Shown: positions 1 through 8,146 of the stretch, piece by piece
How positions within the stretch are numbered: the first letter of the stretch is position 1
Layout of the letters: the number at the start of each line of letters is the position of its first letter
Assembly: GCF_029892565.1 (NCBI RefSeq)
Contig: NZ_JARXVH010000014.1
Location: 213,366 to 277,365 of the forward strand
Origin: Streptomyces pseudovenezuelae
GTDB lineage: Bacteria > Actinomycetota > Actinomycetes > Streptomycetales > Streptomycetaceae
Direction: 5' to 3'
Length of the DNA stretch: 64,000 nucleotides
Program-made: the position numbers and the translations under genes
Notes under the pieces: model-generated
What the model was told of the DNA's origin: nothing
Seen by the model: only the letters and a program-made list of their open reading frames with translations
Database searches by the model: none

Positions 1-386
1 ATCGGCCCGTAGGCGGGGATGGCGTCCAGCCGGAACGCGGGCTGGATGGTGCGGCGTTGACGGCGGTGGCGCGGACCGTTGGCGGTCGCCACGCCCTCCT
101 TGCCGAGCAGGCCCTCCAGTGACTCCCAGAGCGGGCCGTCGATCTTGTAGTCGGTGCTCAGCGCCATGGCGCCGGTGAGCGCCGGGGTGGTGACCGCGTA
201 CACGGTCTTGGGGCCCAGCTTCAGCCGGACGACGTCGCCGTGCTCGCGCAGCCGGGACATGAAGGCCAGCGGGTCGCGGACCAGTTTCAGGCCGTGCCCG
301 AGGACCGGGACGCCGCCGCCCGCGAGGGGCGGTTCGCGCAGCTCCGGGGCGTCCACGGCCGCGGGCTTCACAGACTCGACGGTCAT
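1..386 (-). CDS. Cytochrome P450, CYP170A1-like albaflavenone synthase (partial, N-terminal 128 residues)
   Basis: The ATG at 386-384 opens a frame that runs off the left edge. The product has the proline-rich entry (EPPLAGGGVPVLGHG), the helix-C region GPRHRRQRRTIQPAF and the spacing of a class I bacterial P450; the heme-binding cysteine lies outside the window. The start overlaps the stop of the upstream terpene synthase as ATGA, so translation is probably coupled. In S. coelicolor this gene pair makes albaflavenone: the P450 oxidises epi-isozizaene stepwise at an allylic carbon. I recognise the sequence as close to CYP170A1; substrate and product are inferred from the partner gene. Confidence 0.9.
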   Translation of the reverse strand, partial: MTVESVKPAAVDAPELREPPLAGGGVPVLGHGLKLVRDPLAFMSRLREHGDVVRLKLGPKTVYAVTTPALTGAMALSTDYKIDGPLWESLEGLLGKEGVATANGPRHRRQRRTIQPAFRLDAIPAYGP

Positions 387-1462
387 TTCTCACCTGCCGC
401 TTCGTTGGTGACGTACGGGGGTGTGGACCGGTCGTCCCAGCTGTCGACCATGTAACGGCCGGACTCGTGGTGGAACCAGTAGACGGAACTGAACCAGTTC
501 CGCATATTGGCGACGCAGGCCCTGACGGCGGCACCGAGTTCTTTTCCCCGGACCGTGCCGTCGGCGAGATCGTCGGCGAACCGTAATGCTTCGCGTTCCG
601 CGGCGACGAATTCGGATATGCATTCCTCGACGCGTCGCCTGACTTCGGCGACCGCCTCTTCGAGTGTCAGCCCCTCGTGTTTTACGAGGCTGATTCCCAG
701 GTTGTGCACCTCGGCGCCCGCGATTTCCTTGGGGAGCGAGCAGAGGTCGTTGTACCACGCGGCGAATTCCTGGCTGAGCAGCGCGGCCCGCCGGAATGCC
801 GGGTGTTTCCGTACCGAGTCCGGGAGTTCCACGCCCGCGCTCGGCTCCAGGAGGTCGGTCCAGATCCAGTGCGCGAAGGTGAGCCGGCGCAGTGCGAGGT
901 ATTCCTCGACCGTCGGGATGATCCCCTCGATACGGTTCTGGAACTCCCGGTCGTATGCCTCGATCACTTCGTGGAAGTGGCGCGCGAAACGGGCGTTCCA
1001 CGTTCCGGGAAGGAACGAGTAGAGCCGCGCCACGCTGTCCGCGAGCCCCGCGACCAGGGAGTCCTTGTGGTGCAGATGCTTCTCGGGAGCATCCAGCGCC
1101 GCATGCAAACGGAACCTCAGCCGCCGCCACTCGGCGGGACGCCGGTGGACGATGTCCCGGTCATGTCGATCGTCCCAGACGAAGAACCACGCGCTGTAGT
1201 CCGCTATCGCCTGGAGTACCTCGTCGGGGGCACCTAGGTAGTACCCGGCCATCAAGTCCGTATAGCACAGACCATCGGCATATTCCTCGACCTTGTCCGC
1301 CGGCATCAGCCGCTTTTCCAGCAGCCAGGTCCTGGTCTTCTCCTGGAGCCGAGGCCAATACGGGTGCAGTTCCCGGGGAAACGCAGCCTCGATCACCGGA
1401 AGAGCAAGTGAGGGTGGAACCGCGATCGCTGTCGATGTGGTGCTGTGTGGGAAAGCAGGCAC
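383..1462 (-). CDS. eizS: epi-Isozizaene synthase (class I sesquiterpene cyclase)
   Basis: Cyclises farnesyl diphosphate to the tricyclic sesquiterpene epi-isozizaene, first step of albaflavenone biosynthesis. The 359-residue product has the Mg-binding aspartate-rich motif DDRHD at about residues 97-101 and the NSE-type triad NDLCSLPKE at about 238-246; length and sequence match the S. coelicolor enzyme (361 residues). I chose the GTG at 1462 because the product then begins PAFPHSTTSTAIAVPP like the known protein, and a GAGAGGGG ribosome-binding site lies about 8 nt upstream. A longer frame continues to 1594 but has no such support. A leucine near the C-terminus is encoded by TTA (586-584), the bldA-dependent codon. 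The stop overlaps the P450 start. Confidence 0.96.
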   Translation of the reverse strand: MPAFPHSTTSTAIAVPPSLALPVIEAAFPRELHPYWPRLQEKTRTWLLEKRLMPADKVEEYADGLCYTDLMAGYYLGAPDEVLQAIADYSAWFFVWDDRHDRDIVHRRPAEWRRLRFRLHAALDAPEKHLHHKDSLVAGLADSVARLYSFLPGTWNARFARHFHEVIEAYDREFQNRIEGIIPTVEEYLALRRLTFAHWIWTDLLEPSAGVELPDSVRKHPAFRRAALLSQEFAAWYNDLCSLPKEIAGAEVHNLGISLVKHEGLTLEEAVAEVRRRVEECISEFVAAEREALRFADDLADGTVRGKELGAAVRACVANMRNWFSSVYWFHHESGRYMVDSWDDRSTPPYVTNEAAGEK

Positions 1463-1680
1463 GAACAAACCCCTCTCAGCCGCCAAGTCGGCGTACGCCC
1501 CTCCCGCTGTGCCGGGCGCACGCCGTTGCGCATCCCCGCACTTCCTATTCAGCACCACAACTGACCGTTCTGGGAACGGATTTGCTCCCTTCACTACCCC
1601 ACGATGCCTAGAATCTCCCCTTGCGTGACCGAATCTGGATCACTAGATGCGCACATGGGATCGAATGTGCGACGCACACG

Positions 1681-1726
1681 CGAACGGCACCTGTCCCGGC
1701 AGGGTTGCCGGAACAGGCGCCGTTCG
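1681..1726 (-). terminator. Intrinsic terminator after def
   Basis: Arms 1681-1701 and 1706-1726 form a 21-bp stem with a 4-nt loop. On minus-strand RNA every position pairs, two of them as G-U wobbles; on plus-strand RNA the same two positions are A-C mismatches. The structure therefore suits transcripts from the def side and separates def from eizS. Confidence 0.75.
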
Positions 1727-1744
1727 GACGGGACCTGTGGGGTG

Positions 1745-2395
1745 TCAGTCGTTCGCGACCACCGGGTAGCGCGGCTCGTTCTCGGCCATCTGCCGCAGCG
1801 CGTCCTTGCGTTCGCGCTTGGAGAGCCGGTCGATGTAGAGGTAGCCGTACAGGTGGTCGGTCTCGTGCTGCAAACACCGGGCGAAGTAACCGGTGCCGCG
1901 GACCTTGATCGGGTTGCCCTGCTCGTCCTGCCCGGTCACCTCGGCGTAGTCGGGCCGGGCCAGCGGCGCGTACGCGGTGGGCACCGAGAGACAGCCCTCG
2001 TTGCTCTCGTCCAGGTGCCGCTTGTCGGCGGGCAGGTCGACCGGCTTGGGATTGCAGACCACACCCACGTGCCGCTTGCCCTCGTCGTCCTGGCAGTCGT
2101 ACACGAAGACCTTCTGGTCGACGCCGATCTGGTTGGCGGCCAGGCCGACACCCTCGGCGGTGCGCTGCGAGGCGAACATGTCCGCGATCAGCTGCGCCAG
2201 CTCCGCGCCGAACTCGGTGACGTCCCTGCACTCCTTGTGCAGCACCGGGTTCCCGACGACGGTGATGGCCCGCGAGGTACCCCGCTCCCGCCAGGCGTTC
2301 TCCCGCTCCTCCGCCTCCTCGACGTCGATGACGAAGCCCTCGTCGTCCACGGGAAGCACGCCCACGTGCTGCTGATCGGTGTCCTGCTGCGCCAT
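1745..2395 (-). CDS. def: Peptide deformylase
   Basis: Removes the formyl group from the N-terminal methionine of new proteins, using a metal ion. All three family motifs are present: GVGLAANQIG at 82-91, EGCLSVP at 133-139 (metal-ligand Cys) and QHETDHLYG at 176-184 (HExxH-type, two His ligands and the catalytic Glu). At 216 residues it is longer than the E. coli enzyme because of an acidic N-terminal extension of about 45 residues, common in actinobacterial homologues. The ATG is preceded by AGGAAGG at about 12 nt. It lies 76 nt after the TPR gene on the same strand and may be cotranscribed with it. Strong terminator downstream. Confidence 0.96.
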   Translation of the reverse strand: MAQQDTDQQHVGVLPVDDEGFVIDVEEAEERENAWRERGTSRAITVVGNPVLHKECRDVTEFGAELAQLIADMFASQRTAEGVGLAANQIGVDQKVFVYDCQDDEGKRHVGVVCNPKPVDLPADKRHLDESNEGCLSVPTAYAPLARPDYAEVTGQDEQGNPIKVRGTGYFARCLQHETDHLYGYLYIDRLSKRERKDALRQMAENEPRYPVVAND

Positions 2396-2471
2396 GACCG
2401 ACGTACGCCTTCCTGCGACCTGAGAAATTCTGCGGGGTACAGCCTAAACGGAGCTGCCGTTCGGAAGCTGT

Positions 2472-3563
2472 TCAGCAGACCTCTTCGAGATCCCGCCAGT
2501 CCCGGGAGTCAGGGCTGTCGGCGACCCACCCGTCCAACAACCCCCGTACGAGCGAGGCAGGCGCCGCAACGCCACACTCCCGCTCCGGCACCCACATCTG
2601 CCCATCGGTCCGATGCCCGAGCGGCCCAGGATGCCCAGGCTCACTGTGGTCATGCGGATCCAGGTGCTCCCCATCGCCCTCATCGGACGGCATCCGCGAC
2701 TCGGAACAGGTCCGACAGAGCAACCGCACGGACGACGACCAGTCCTCCGCAGCGAACCCGGCGTCGGCGGCAAGCTGCTCCAGCGCATCCCGGTCCGCCT
2801 CGCTCGCCGCCTCCAGCAGCACCACCCACGTGGGCACAGGAGACGGCGCCCAGAGCTCGATCTCGTCGAAGACCGGGTAGGCGTGCCCGGCGGTCGTGGT
2901 CCGCTCGCCGTGCGGCACGCCGTCGTGCAGGACGACCTCGCCCCAGCGCCGCCCGGAGGACGGCAGCGGAATCGACAGCACCTCGATCCGCGCGGGATCC
3001 AGCCGCCGGCCCCAGACGACCTCGGCCTCCCCCTCCGGGGACAGCCGTACGGCCGCGCTGCCGAGGTCCATCCCGACCGGCTCGCCGGAGTTCGTCGCAC
3101 CGCCCGGCACCCGCAGCCCGTACGCCTGCCAGGCCCGCCGGGCGAGCGGCCAGTCCTGGAGGGCGGTGGCCGCGATGCCCACGTTCCACCAGTCAGGTGC
3201 ACCCGTCTCGCGGTCCAGGAGGGCGACGGCCCTGAGGCCCGCGGCCCGGGCCTGCTCCCAGTCGTGCCGGAACTTGTGCAGCAGGGCGAGGTTGAACCAG
3301 GACTCGGACAGCCAGGGTTCCAGATCGGCGGCACGTGTCAGCAGCGCGCCCGCGTCCTCGTAGCGGCCGTCGCCGATCAGCGTGAAGGCGCGATCGGTGG
3401 CCTGCCGCCAGGAGGCGGAGGGCCGGTGCCGTCCCTTGCCGAAGATCCTCACGATTCCCGCCTGCCAGTTCCGTTCTGTGGGCTGGCCAGTGCTGCCCCC
3501 GGACACCTTCTCATTCTCTTTCGCATCCAACCACGTAGGTCTGGGAGGCCGCTCATTACCCAT
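2472..3563 (-). CDS. Tetratricopeptide-repeat protein of unknown function
   Basis: 363 residues. Residues about 50-150 hold TPR-like helical pairs (for example WRQATDRAFTLIGDGRYEDA and WLSESWFNLALLHKFRHDWE), suggesting a protein-interaction scaffold. The C-terminal two thirds is an alpha/beta region I cannot assign to a named family; it includes a short cysteine/histidine-rich stretch (LCRTCSE, DPHDHSEPGH) that could bind a metal. No signal peptide or membrane segment. The ATG at 3563 follows the upstream HD gene by 3 nt, so the genes are probably cotranscribed; the ribosome-binding site is weak, and a GTG at 3506 is an alternative start. I recognise it only as a conserved streptomycete hypothetical. 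Confidence 0.75.
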   Translation of the reverse strand: MGNERPPRPTWLDAKENEKVSGGSTGQPTERNWQAGIVRIFGKGRHRPSASWRQATDRAFTLIGDGRYEDAGALLTRAADLEPWLSESWFNLALLHKFRHDWEQARAAGLRAVALLDRETGAPDWWNVGIAATALQDWPLARRAWQAYGLRVPGGATNSGEPVGMDLGSAAVRLSPEGEAEVVWGRRLDPARIEVLSIPLPSSGRRWGEVVLHDGVPHGERTTTAGHAYPVFDEIELWAPSPVPTWVVLLEAASEADRDALEQLAADAGFAAEDWSSSVRLLCRTCSESRMPSDEGDGEHLDPHDHSEPGHPGPLGHRTDGQMWVPERECGVAAPASLVRGLLDGWVADSPDSRDWRDLEEVC

Positions 3564-3566
3564 GGG

Positions 3567-4808
3567 TTACCCCGCCATGGGCAGGGTCAGACAGTCCCGT
3601 GCCAGGACGCGGGCCAGCGACTCCACGACCTCGGGCGCGTAGTCCCCGGCGGTGGCGAGGCGCAGCTCCTCCAGCGCGGTGAGAGGCCCGCCGGGACCGG
3701 CGCCCTGCACCTTCTCCTCGTACGCGTTCACCGCCCGCACGATCCGGGCGGCGACCGGTTGCTCCCGGTAGGGGTCGGCCTGCCGCTCCACGACCACCGC
3801 GACCGCCGCGTCCACCCCGGTCTGGCGTACGACGGCCCCGCCGAGCAACGCGATCCGCAGCTGTTCGGCGGCGGGCAGGACGGCGGTGGCGCCGGCCGGC
3901 ACCGGGTCGACGAGGCTGAGCTGGCCGATGTCGTGCATGAGCGCCGCGTACTCCAGGACGGTGAGCTCGGGCCGGGTCAGGCCGAGGTCGCGGCCGACGG
4001 CCCGGCTGAGCTCGGCGACCCGGCGGGCGTGCCCCGCGGGGGTGTATCCGGCTATCTCGGTGGCGCGGGCGAGGGAGACGATGGTCTGCCGGTAGGTGGT
4101 GCGCACGGCCGCGTACCGCTTGAAGGAGAGCTGGGTCAGCAGCAGCGGCAGCGAGAACACGGGCAGCGCCCACAGACCTACGACGGCCACCGCGAGCGCC
4201 ATCACCGCGCCCGTCGCGCACACGGCCGAGCCGATCCCGAGCAGCGCCCGCAGTTCGTCGCGGAGCAGCGGGCCGAAGGGCCAGCCGGTGCGGGAGCGGG
4301 CGAGCGCGGCGGCCAGCACGCAGTCGCACAGGGCGGTGAGGGCCAGGAGGGCGAGCAGGAGGAGTGCGTAGGCGGGGCCGACCCACTCGCCGAACACGCC
4401 CCGGTTGTACAGGGGTTGGAAGCAGATCGCGGCGAAGGCGACGGTCAGCACCCGGCGGGCCAGATGGTCGAGGAACGGTCCCTGGCCGCGGGCGATGTGC
4501 GGCACGCTGCCGAGGAGCGAGGCGGCGAACACGACGGTGACGATCTGCGCGACACCGTGCTCGGTGGGCCGTCCGGCGTCGGCGCCGAGCAGCGCGTACG
4601 ACAGCGCCCCGGCGGCCCCGAGCGGCGCGGCCTCGCGCACCCGCGCACCGGTCCACCTGGTCAGCTCGCCGACGGTGATGAGTACCCCGAAGGCGAGAGC
4701 GGCCGGCCGCTCGTCGAGGCCGCTCCAGAGGGTGACGCCGAGGGATCCGGCGGCCAGGAGGGCGGCGGCGGCGTGGATGAGGAGCTCGGGCGAGGGCCGC
4801 GCGGTCAT
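3567..4808 (-). CDS. Membrane protein with degenerate HD domain
   Basis: 413 residues: several hydrophobic segments in the first about 230 residues, then an HD-domain region (residues about 245-410) with AGHARRVAELSRAVG and YAALMHDIGQLS. The HD dyad is present, but the GYP motif and the second histidine cluster of HD-GYP phosphodiesterases are missing, so catalytic activity is uncertain. The start ATG overlaps the stop of the upstream HD-GYP gene as TGATG, which indicates coupled translation and a joint role, possibly as a catalytically impaired partner. A longer in-frame extension to 4961 exists but overlaps the upstream gene. Confidence 0.8.
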   Translation of the reverse strand: MTARPSPELLIHAAAALLAAGSLGVTLWSGLDERPAALAFGVLITVGELTRWTGARVREAAPLGAAGALSYALLGADAGRPTEHGVAQIVTVVFAASLLGSVPHIARGQGPFLDHLARRVLTVAFAAICFQPLYNRGVFGEWVGPAYALLLLALLALTALCDCVLAAALARSRTGWPFGPLLRDELRALLGIGSAVCATGAVMALAVAVVGLWALPVFSLPLLLTQLSFKRYAAVRTTYRQTIVSLARATEIAGYTPAGHARRVAELSRAVGRDLGLTRPELTVLEYAALMHDIGQLSLVDPVPAGATAVLPAAEQLRIALLGGAVVRQTGVDAAVAVVVERQADPYREQPVAARIVRAVNAYEEKVQGAGPGGPLTALEELRLATAGDYAPEVVESLARVLARDCLTLPMAG

Positions 4809-6118
4809 CACCCCACCTCCGAGCGACCGGAGACCGGCGAGACGGGGACGACCCGCACGCCCCGTTCCTCGTCGGCCGTCACCGCCGGGTGCCAGCCGTC
4901 CCTGGCCAGCGCACGCGTCAGCGCGGTGACCATCCGGGGGTCGAACTGGGCGCCCGCGCACCGCTGGAGCTCCTCCAGCGCGGCGGCGACCGGGCGGGCC
5001 CGGCGGTAGGAGCGGGTGGACGTCATCGCGTCGAAGGCGTCGGCGACGGCCACCACCCGTGCCGGTTCAGGGATCTGACCGCCCATCAGCCCGTAGGGAT
5101 AGCCGCTGCCGTCGAGCCGTTCGTGGTGGTGGAGCACCGCGGCCCGGGCCTCGCCGAGGAAGCCGATGCCGCGCACCATCTCGTGTCCGTACTCGGGATG
5201 CAGCTCGATCACCCGCCGCTCCTCGGGGGTGAGCGGGCCGTCCTTGCGCAACAGCCTTGTGGGGACGCCGAGTTTGCCGACGTCGTGCAGGATGCCGGCG
5301 AAGCGGAGTACTTCAACTCGCGCGTCGTCCATGCCCAGTTCGCGGGCGATCATCATCGAGGCCTGGCCGACCCGCTCGCTGTGTCCGCGGGTGTACCCGT
5401 CCTTGATGTCGACGGCCTGCACCAGCGCCCGGATGGTCGCCTGGTGGGCCGCCCGCTCGCGGTGGTACTGCGCGAACACCCACCAGGACACGCACATCGG
5501 CAGCAGCACGAGCAGCGCGGCGACGGGTCCGTACCGGCTGCGCCACAGCACGGCCATCATCAGCCCGGCCAGCCCGTGCACGGCGATCGGCGCCAGGGAA
5601 CGTAGAAAGAGCCCCCGCCAGGCCCGGCGCACCGGCACCCGCTCGGCGAGCGCGCGGATCCCGCCGTCGAGCACGGTCAGCGCCAGGCAGAAGGCGAGGA
5701 CCGCTGCTCCGGCGGGGACCAGTGCGTACGGGAAGTCGGAGGCGACGACCGCGTCCCGGCCGCCCAGCGCCCAGTGGACGCGGGCCGCCGCCCATACGGC
5801 GAGGGCCAGTTGGGCGGCCCGCCAGATCCGGCGCAGCCAGGGCTGGCGCCGGTCGACGCGCGAGAGCAGCGCCCCGGGCAGCGGGACCAGGACCGCGGCG
5901 GGCGGCGGCAGCAGGAACGCGCCGGCGAGCAGGACGGGGTAGAAGGTGCCGGCGAACCGCCACCGTGCGGCGGCCTGCTCGCAACCGGCGTACACCAGGG
6001 CGAGCAACCCGACGGCCCACCACGGCGTCTCCACCGTGGGGAGCGGCAGCGGACAGGCCAGCGCACCGAGGACCGCACAGGCGACGTACGCACGAGCCCG
6101 TGCCGGAACCGCCTCCAT
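4808..6118 (-). CDS. Membrane-anchored HD-GYP domain phosphohydrolase
   Basis: 436 residues: multiple transmembrane helices to about residue 225, then a full HD-GYP domain with GHSERVGQ, ILHDVGKLG and the signature HHHERLDGSGYPYGL, followed by RVVAVADAFDAMTS. HD-GYP proteins typically hydrolyse cyclic-di-GMP or related cyclic dinucleotides. Cyclic-di-GMP controls development through BldD in Streptomyces, so a role in that signal is plausible but inferred. Start chosen at the ATG 6118 (a GTG lies just before it) behind a GGGAGGGG site. It is translationally coupled to the degenerate HD protein downstream. Confidence 0.88.
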   Translation of the reverse strand: MEAVPARARAYVACAVLGALACPLPLPTVETPWWAVGLLALVYAGCEQAAARWRFAGTFYPVLLAGAFLLPPPAAVLVPLPGALLSRVDRRQPWLRRIWRAAQLALAVWAAARVHWALGGRDAVVASDFPYALVPAGAAVLAFCLALTVLDGGIRALAERVPVRRAWRGLFLRSLAPIAVHGLAGLMMAVLWRSRYGPVAALLVLLPMCVSWWVFAQYHRERAAHQATIRALVQAVDIKDGYTRGHSERVGQASMMIARELGMDDARVEVLRFAGILHDVGKLGVPTRLLRKDGPLTPEERRVIELHPEYGHEMVRGIGFLGEARAAVLHHHERLDGSGYPYGLMGGQIPEPARVVAVADAFDAMTSTRSYRRARPVAAALEELQRCAGAQFDPRMVTALTRALARDGWHPAVTADEERGVRVVPVSPVSGRSEVG

Positions 6119-6249
6119 CACGCCCCTCCCCGGCCGAGCCTGCCCAGACCTCAGGAGCCTAGGGCGGCACAGGGGGAGTCCGCGGGCCGATGACCCGCCG
6201 ATTAGCACGTTCGAGTGACGACAGCCCGTTCAACCCGGGGTCCGGGGAG

Positions 6250-6552
6250 CTATGACTCCTGCGGAGCCGCGGCTACGTCGTGGTCCGGCACCGCCTGCCC
6301 GGAGCGGATCAGATCGAGCCGCCCCAGGACCTTGGCGCGCAGGTCGGTGGGCACGTCGTCATGACCGCAGCACCGCTTGACCAGCTTCTTCACGGCCTCT
6401 TCGAGCCCGTACTTCTCCAGACACGGCGAGCACTCGGTGAAGTGCTGCTTGAACTTGGCGCGGTCCACGTCCGGCATCTCGCTGTCGAGGAACTCGTAGA
6501 GATGGTCGAGGACCTCACTGCAGTCCGTTTCGTGCGGCTCTCCGCAGCTCAT
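6250..6552 (-). CDS. rsrA: Zinc-binding redox-sensitive anti-sigma factor RsrA
   Basis: Binds and inactivates sigma-R under reducing conditions; thiol oxidation forms a disulfide, expels zinc and frees the sigma factor. The 100-residue product has the ZAS motif H37-x3-C41-x2-C44 (HFTECSPC), the further sensor cysteine C11, and the C61-C62 pair (KRCCGHD). The S. coelicolor cysteine at position 31, reported as non-essential, is an arginine here. The start overlaps the sigR stop as ATGA, the usual coupling of a sigma factor and its antagonist. Confidence 0.97.
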   Translation of the reverse strand: MSCGEPHETDCSEVLDHLYEFLDSEMPDVDRAKFKQHFTECSPCLEKYGLEEAVKKLVKRCCGHDDVPTDLRAKVLGRLDLIRSGQAVPDHDVAAAPQES

Positions 6553-7232
6553 GAGCCCGAGCCTTTCGCTTCGTTCGACTCTCCGGCACCGGCCGGGACG
6601 AGCCCGCGCTCACGGGCGTAGTCCTCCAGCATGCCGCGCAGTTGACGGCGGCCCCGGTGCAGCCGGGACATCACCGTTCCGATGGGTGTCCCCATGATGT
6701 CCGCGATCTCCTTGTACGCAAAGCCCTCTACATCGGCGAGATAGACGGCGATGCGGAACTCCTCGGGGATCGCCTGGAGCGCTTCCTTCACGTCCGAGTC
6801 CGGCAGATGGTCGAGTGCCTGCGACTCCGCGGAGCGCAGACCTGTCGACATGTGCGACTCGGCACGGGCGAGCTGCCAGTCCTCGATCTCCTCGGCCGCG
6901 GAGCGCTGGGGTTCGCGCTGCTTCTTGCGGTACGAGTTGATGAACGTGTTCGTGAGGATCCGGTACAGCCACGCTTTGAGGTTGGTGCCTTCGCGGAACT
7001 GGTGGAAGGACGCGTACGCCTTCGCGTACGTCTCCTGCACCAAGTCCTCAGCATCGGCCGGGTTGCGCGTCATGCGCAGCGCCGCCGAGTACATCTGGTC
7101 GAGGAATTCGAGCGCGTCCCGCTCGAAGCGCGCACGGCGCTCCGTGGTCGATTCAGCGCTGACGCCCTGGCCCTCGGGCAGCTCCGCCTGGCCGTTGTCG
7201 GTCCCTGCGTCGATCCCAGTGACCGGACCCAC
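6549..7232 (-). CDS. sigR: ECF sigma factor SigR (disulfide/thiol stress)
   Basis: Directs RNA polymerase to GGAAT-N18-GTT promoters of thiol-redox, proteolysis and translation genes. From the GTG at 7232 the product is 227 residues (GPVTGIDAGTDNGQ...), the known length of S. coelicolor SigR. Region 2 (DALEFLDQMYSAALRMTRNP to LKAWLYRILTNTFIN) and region 4 (IPEEFRIAVYLADVEGFAYK to GTPIGTVMSRLHRGRR) are clear. The frame stays open upstream: an ATG at 7397 behind GAGGAAG would add exactly 55 residues, matching the known unstable isoform SigR-prime made from the autoregulated transcript. A GAGGAG abuts the GTG directly, an unusual spacing. Overlaps rsrA by ATGA. Confidence 0.97.
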   Translation of the reverse strand: MGPVTGIDAGTDNGQAELPEGQGVSAESTTERRARFERDALEFLDQMYSAALRMTRNPADAEDLVQETYAKAYASFHQFREGTNLKAWLYRILTNTFINSYRKKQREPQRSAAEEIEDWQLARAESHMSTGLRSAESQALDHLPDSDVKEALQAIPEEFRIAVYLADVEGFAYKEIADIMGTPIGTVMSRLHRGRRQLRGMLEDYARERGLVPAGAGESNEAKGSGS

Positions 7233-7456
7233 CTCCTCATGATTGCGGGTGGCACCGAGACCGGTCCCACCAGCTTCGGAGGATAGACGACGACCCGTCC
7301 CCGCCGCCCCTCGAATCGGGGTGGTCTTGGCCGCAGTCAGCACCGACCAGTCCAGGTCAGTGCGGCTGTCGCGGCTCGGGCAGATGGTCGAACCCATACG
7401 GCGGACTTCCTCTCCCACGGCTTGCGTGCTGCTTGTTCAGCACTTCTGTCCCGCAC

Positions 7457-7482
7457 AACAGTGGGCCGCCGCCGCACATTCC
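7457..7482 (-). promoter_or_regulatory. Sigma-R-dependent promoter of sigR (p2 type)
   Basis: Minus strand reads GGAAT (7482-7478), 18 nt, GTT (7459-7457): an exact match to the sigma-R consensus with optimal spacing. Transcription would begin near 7450, upstream of the ATG at 7397, so this transcript can encode the extended SigR-prime isoform. It lies just before the stop of the adjacent hydrolase gene. Confidence 0.93.
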
Positions 7483-7488
7483 CGCTCT

Positions 7489-8145
7489 TTACCCGAGTGA
7501 CGCGATCCACCGGACGACACCGTCCGTGATGATCGCCACCGCCTCGTCCTGGCCGATGTCTGCCTTTTTGGGCACCGCGAACCCGTGATCGCCGAACGGC
7601 ACCTCGACCAGCCGGTAGTCCCCGCCCGGAAACTCCTCGGGCCGGCCGAAGGGGTCGTTCCCGCCCTGTACGACGAGGGTGGGCACCCCGGAACCGAGCA
7701 GTTCCCCGGCGCGGGACTTCTCCGGCCGGCCCGGCGGATGCAGCGGGAAGCTGAGTGCCAGCACGGCGTGCGCGCCGAGCTCGGTCGCCGTACGGCAGGC
7801 GACGCGGGCGCCCGCACTGCGTCCGCCGGAGACCACCGGGAGCCCGGGCTCGCTCAGCGTGGGCCACAGGCCCCGCCAGCCGACGTCGAGGGTCTTCGGG
7901 GCCGGCGCGACCTTCTTCCCGGCCACCCGCCAGGGCTGCTCGACGAGCGCGACGCTCACGCCGTGTCCGGGCAGGACGGCGGCGAGGGCCTGGAGGTCCC
8001 GGGCCTCGATGCCACCGCCGGCGCCGTGGCTCACCGCGAGCACCAGCCGGGGCTTCTTCGCCGGGTGCCAGGTGACGCGGGCGTCCCCCGCGTCCGTGGT
8101 CACGGTCTCGGTCACGCTCTCGGTCTTGATGATCTTCGTCGTCAC
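7489..8145 (-). CDS. Alpha/beta-hydrolase family protein (KANL3/TEX30-like)
   Basis: 218 residues with the compact hydrolase fold: SHGAGGG at about 39-45 (oxyanion-hole loop), GGRSAGAR (nucleophile Ser in GxSxG form), then a late Asp (VVQGGNDPFG) and His (FGDHGF) that complete a triad. No signal peptide, so cytoplasmic. The start is 1 nt from the stop of the SRAP gene, indicating an operon. The substrate cannot be predicted. Its 3' end reaches the sigR p2 promoter, so it is transcribed toward sigR. Confidence 0.85.
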   Translation of the reverse strand: MTTKIIKTESVTETVTTDAGDARVTWHPAKKPRLVLAVSHGAGGGIEARDLQALAAVLPGHGVSVALVEQPWRVAGKKVAPAPKTLDVGWRGLWPTLSEPGLPVVSGGRSAGARVACRTATELGAHAVLALSFPLHPPGRPEKSRAGELLGSGVPTLVVQGGNDPFGRPEEFPGGDYRLVEVPFGDHGFAVPKKADIGQDEAVAIITDGVVRWIASLG

Positions 8146-8146
8146 A

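Noticed and set aside
1462..1594. N-terminal extension of epi-isozizaene synthase by 44 residues
   Set aside because: No homology to the known enzyme in that stretch and a good ribosome-binding site sits directly before the GTG at 1462.
7395..7397. Upstream ATG as the main SigR start
   Set aside because: The GTG at 7232 gives the known 227-residue protein; the upstream ATG is treated as the second isoform only.
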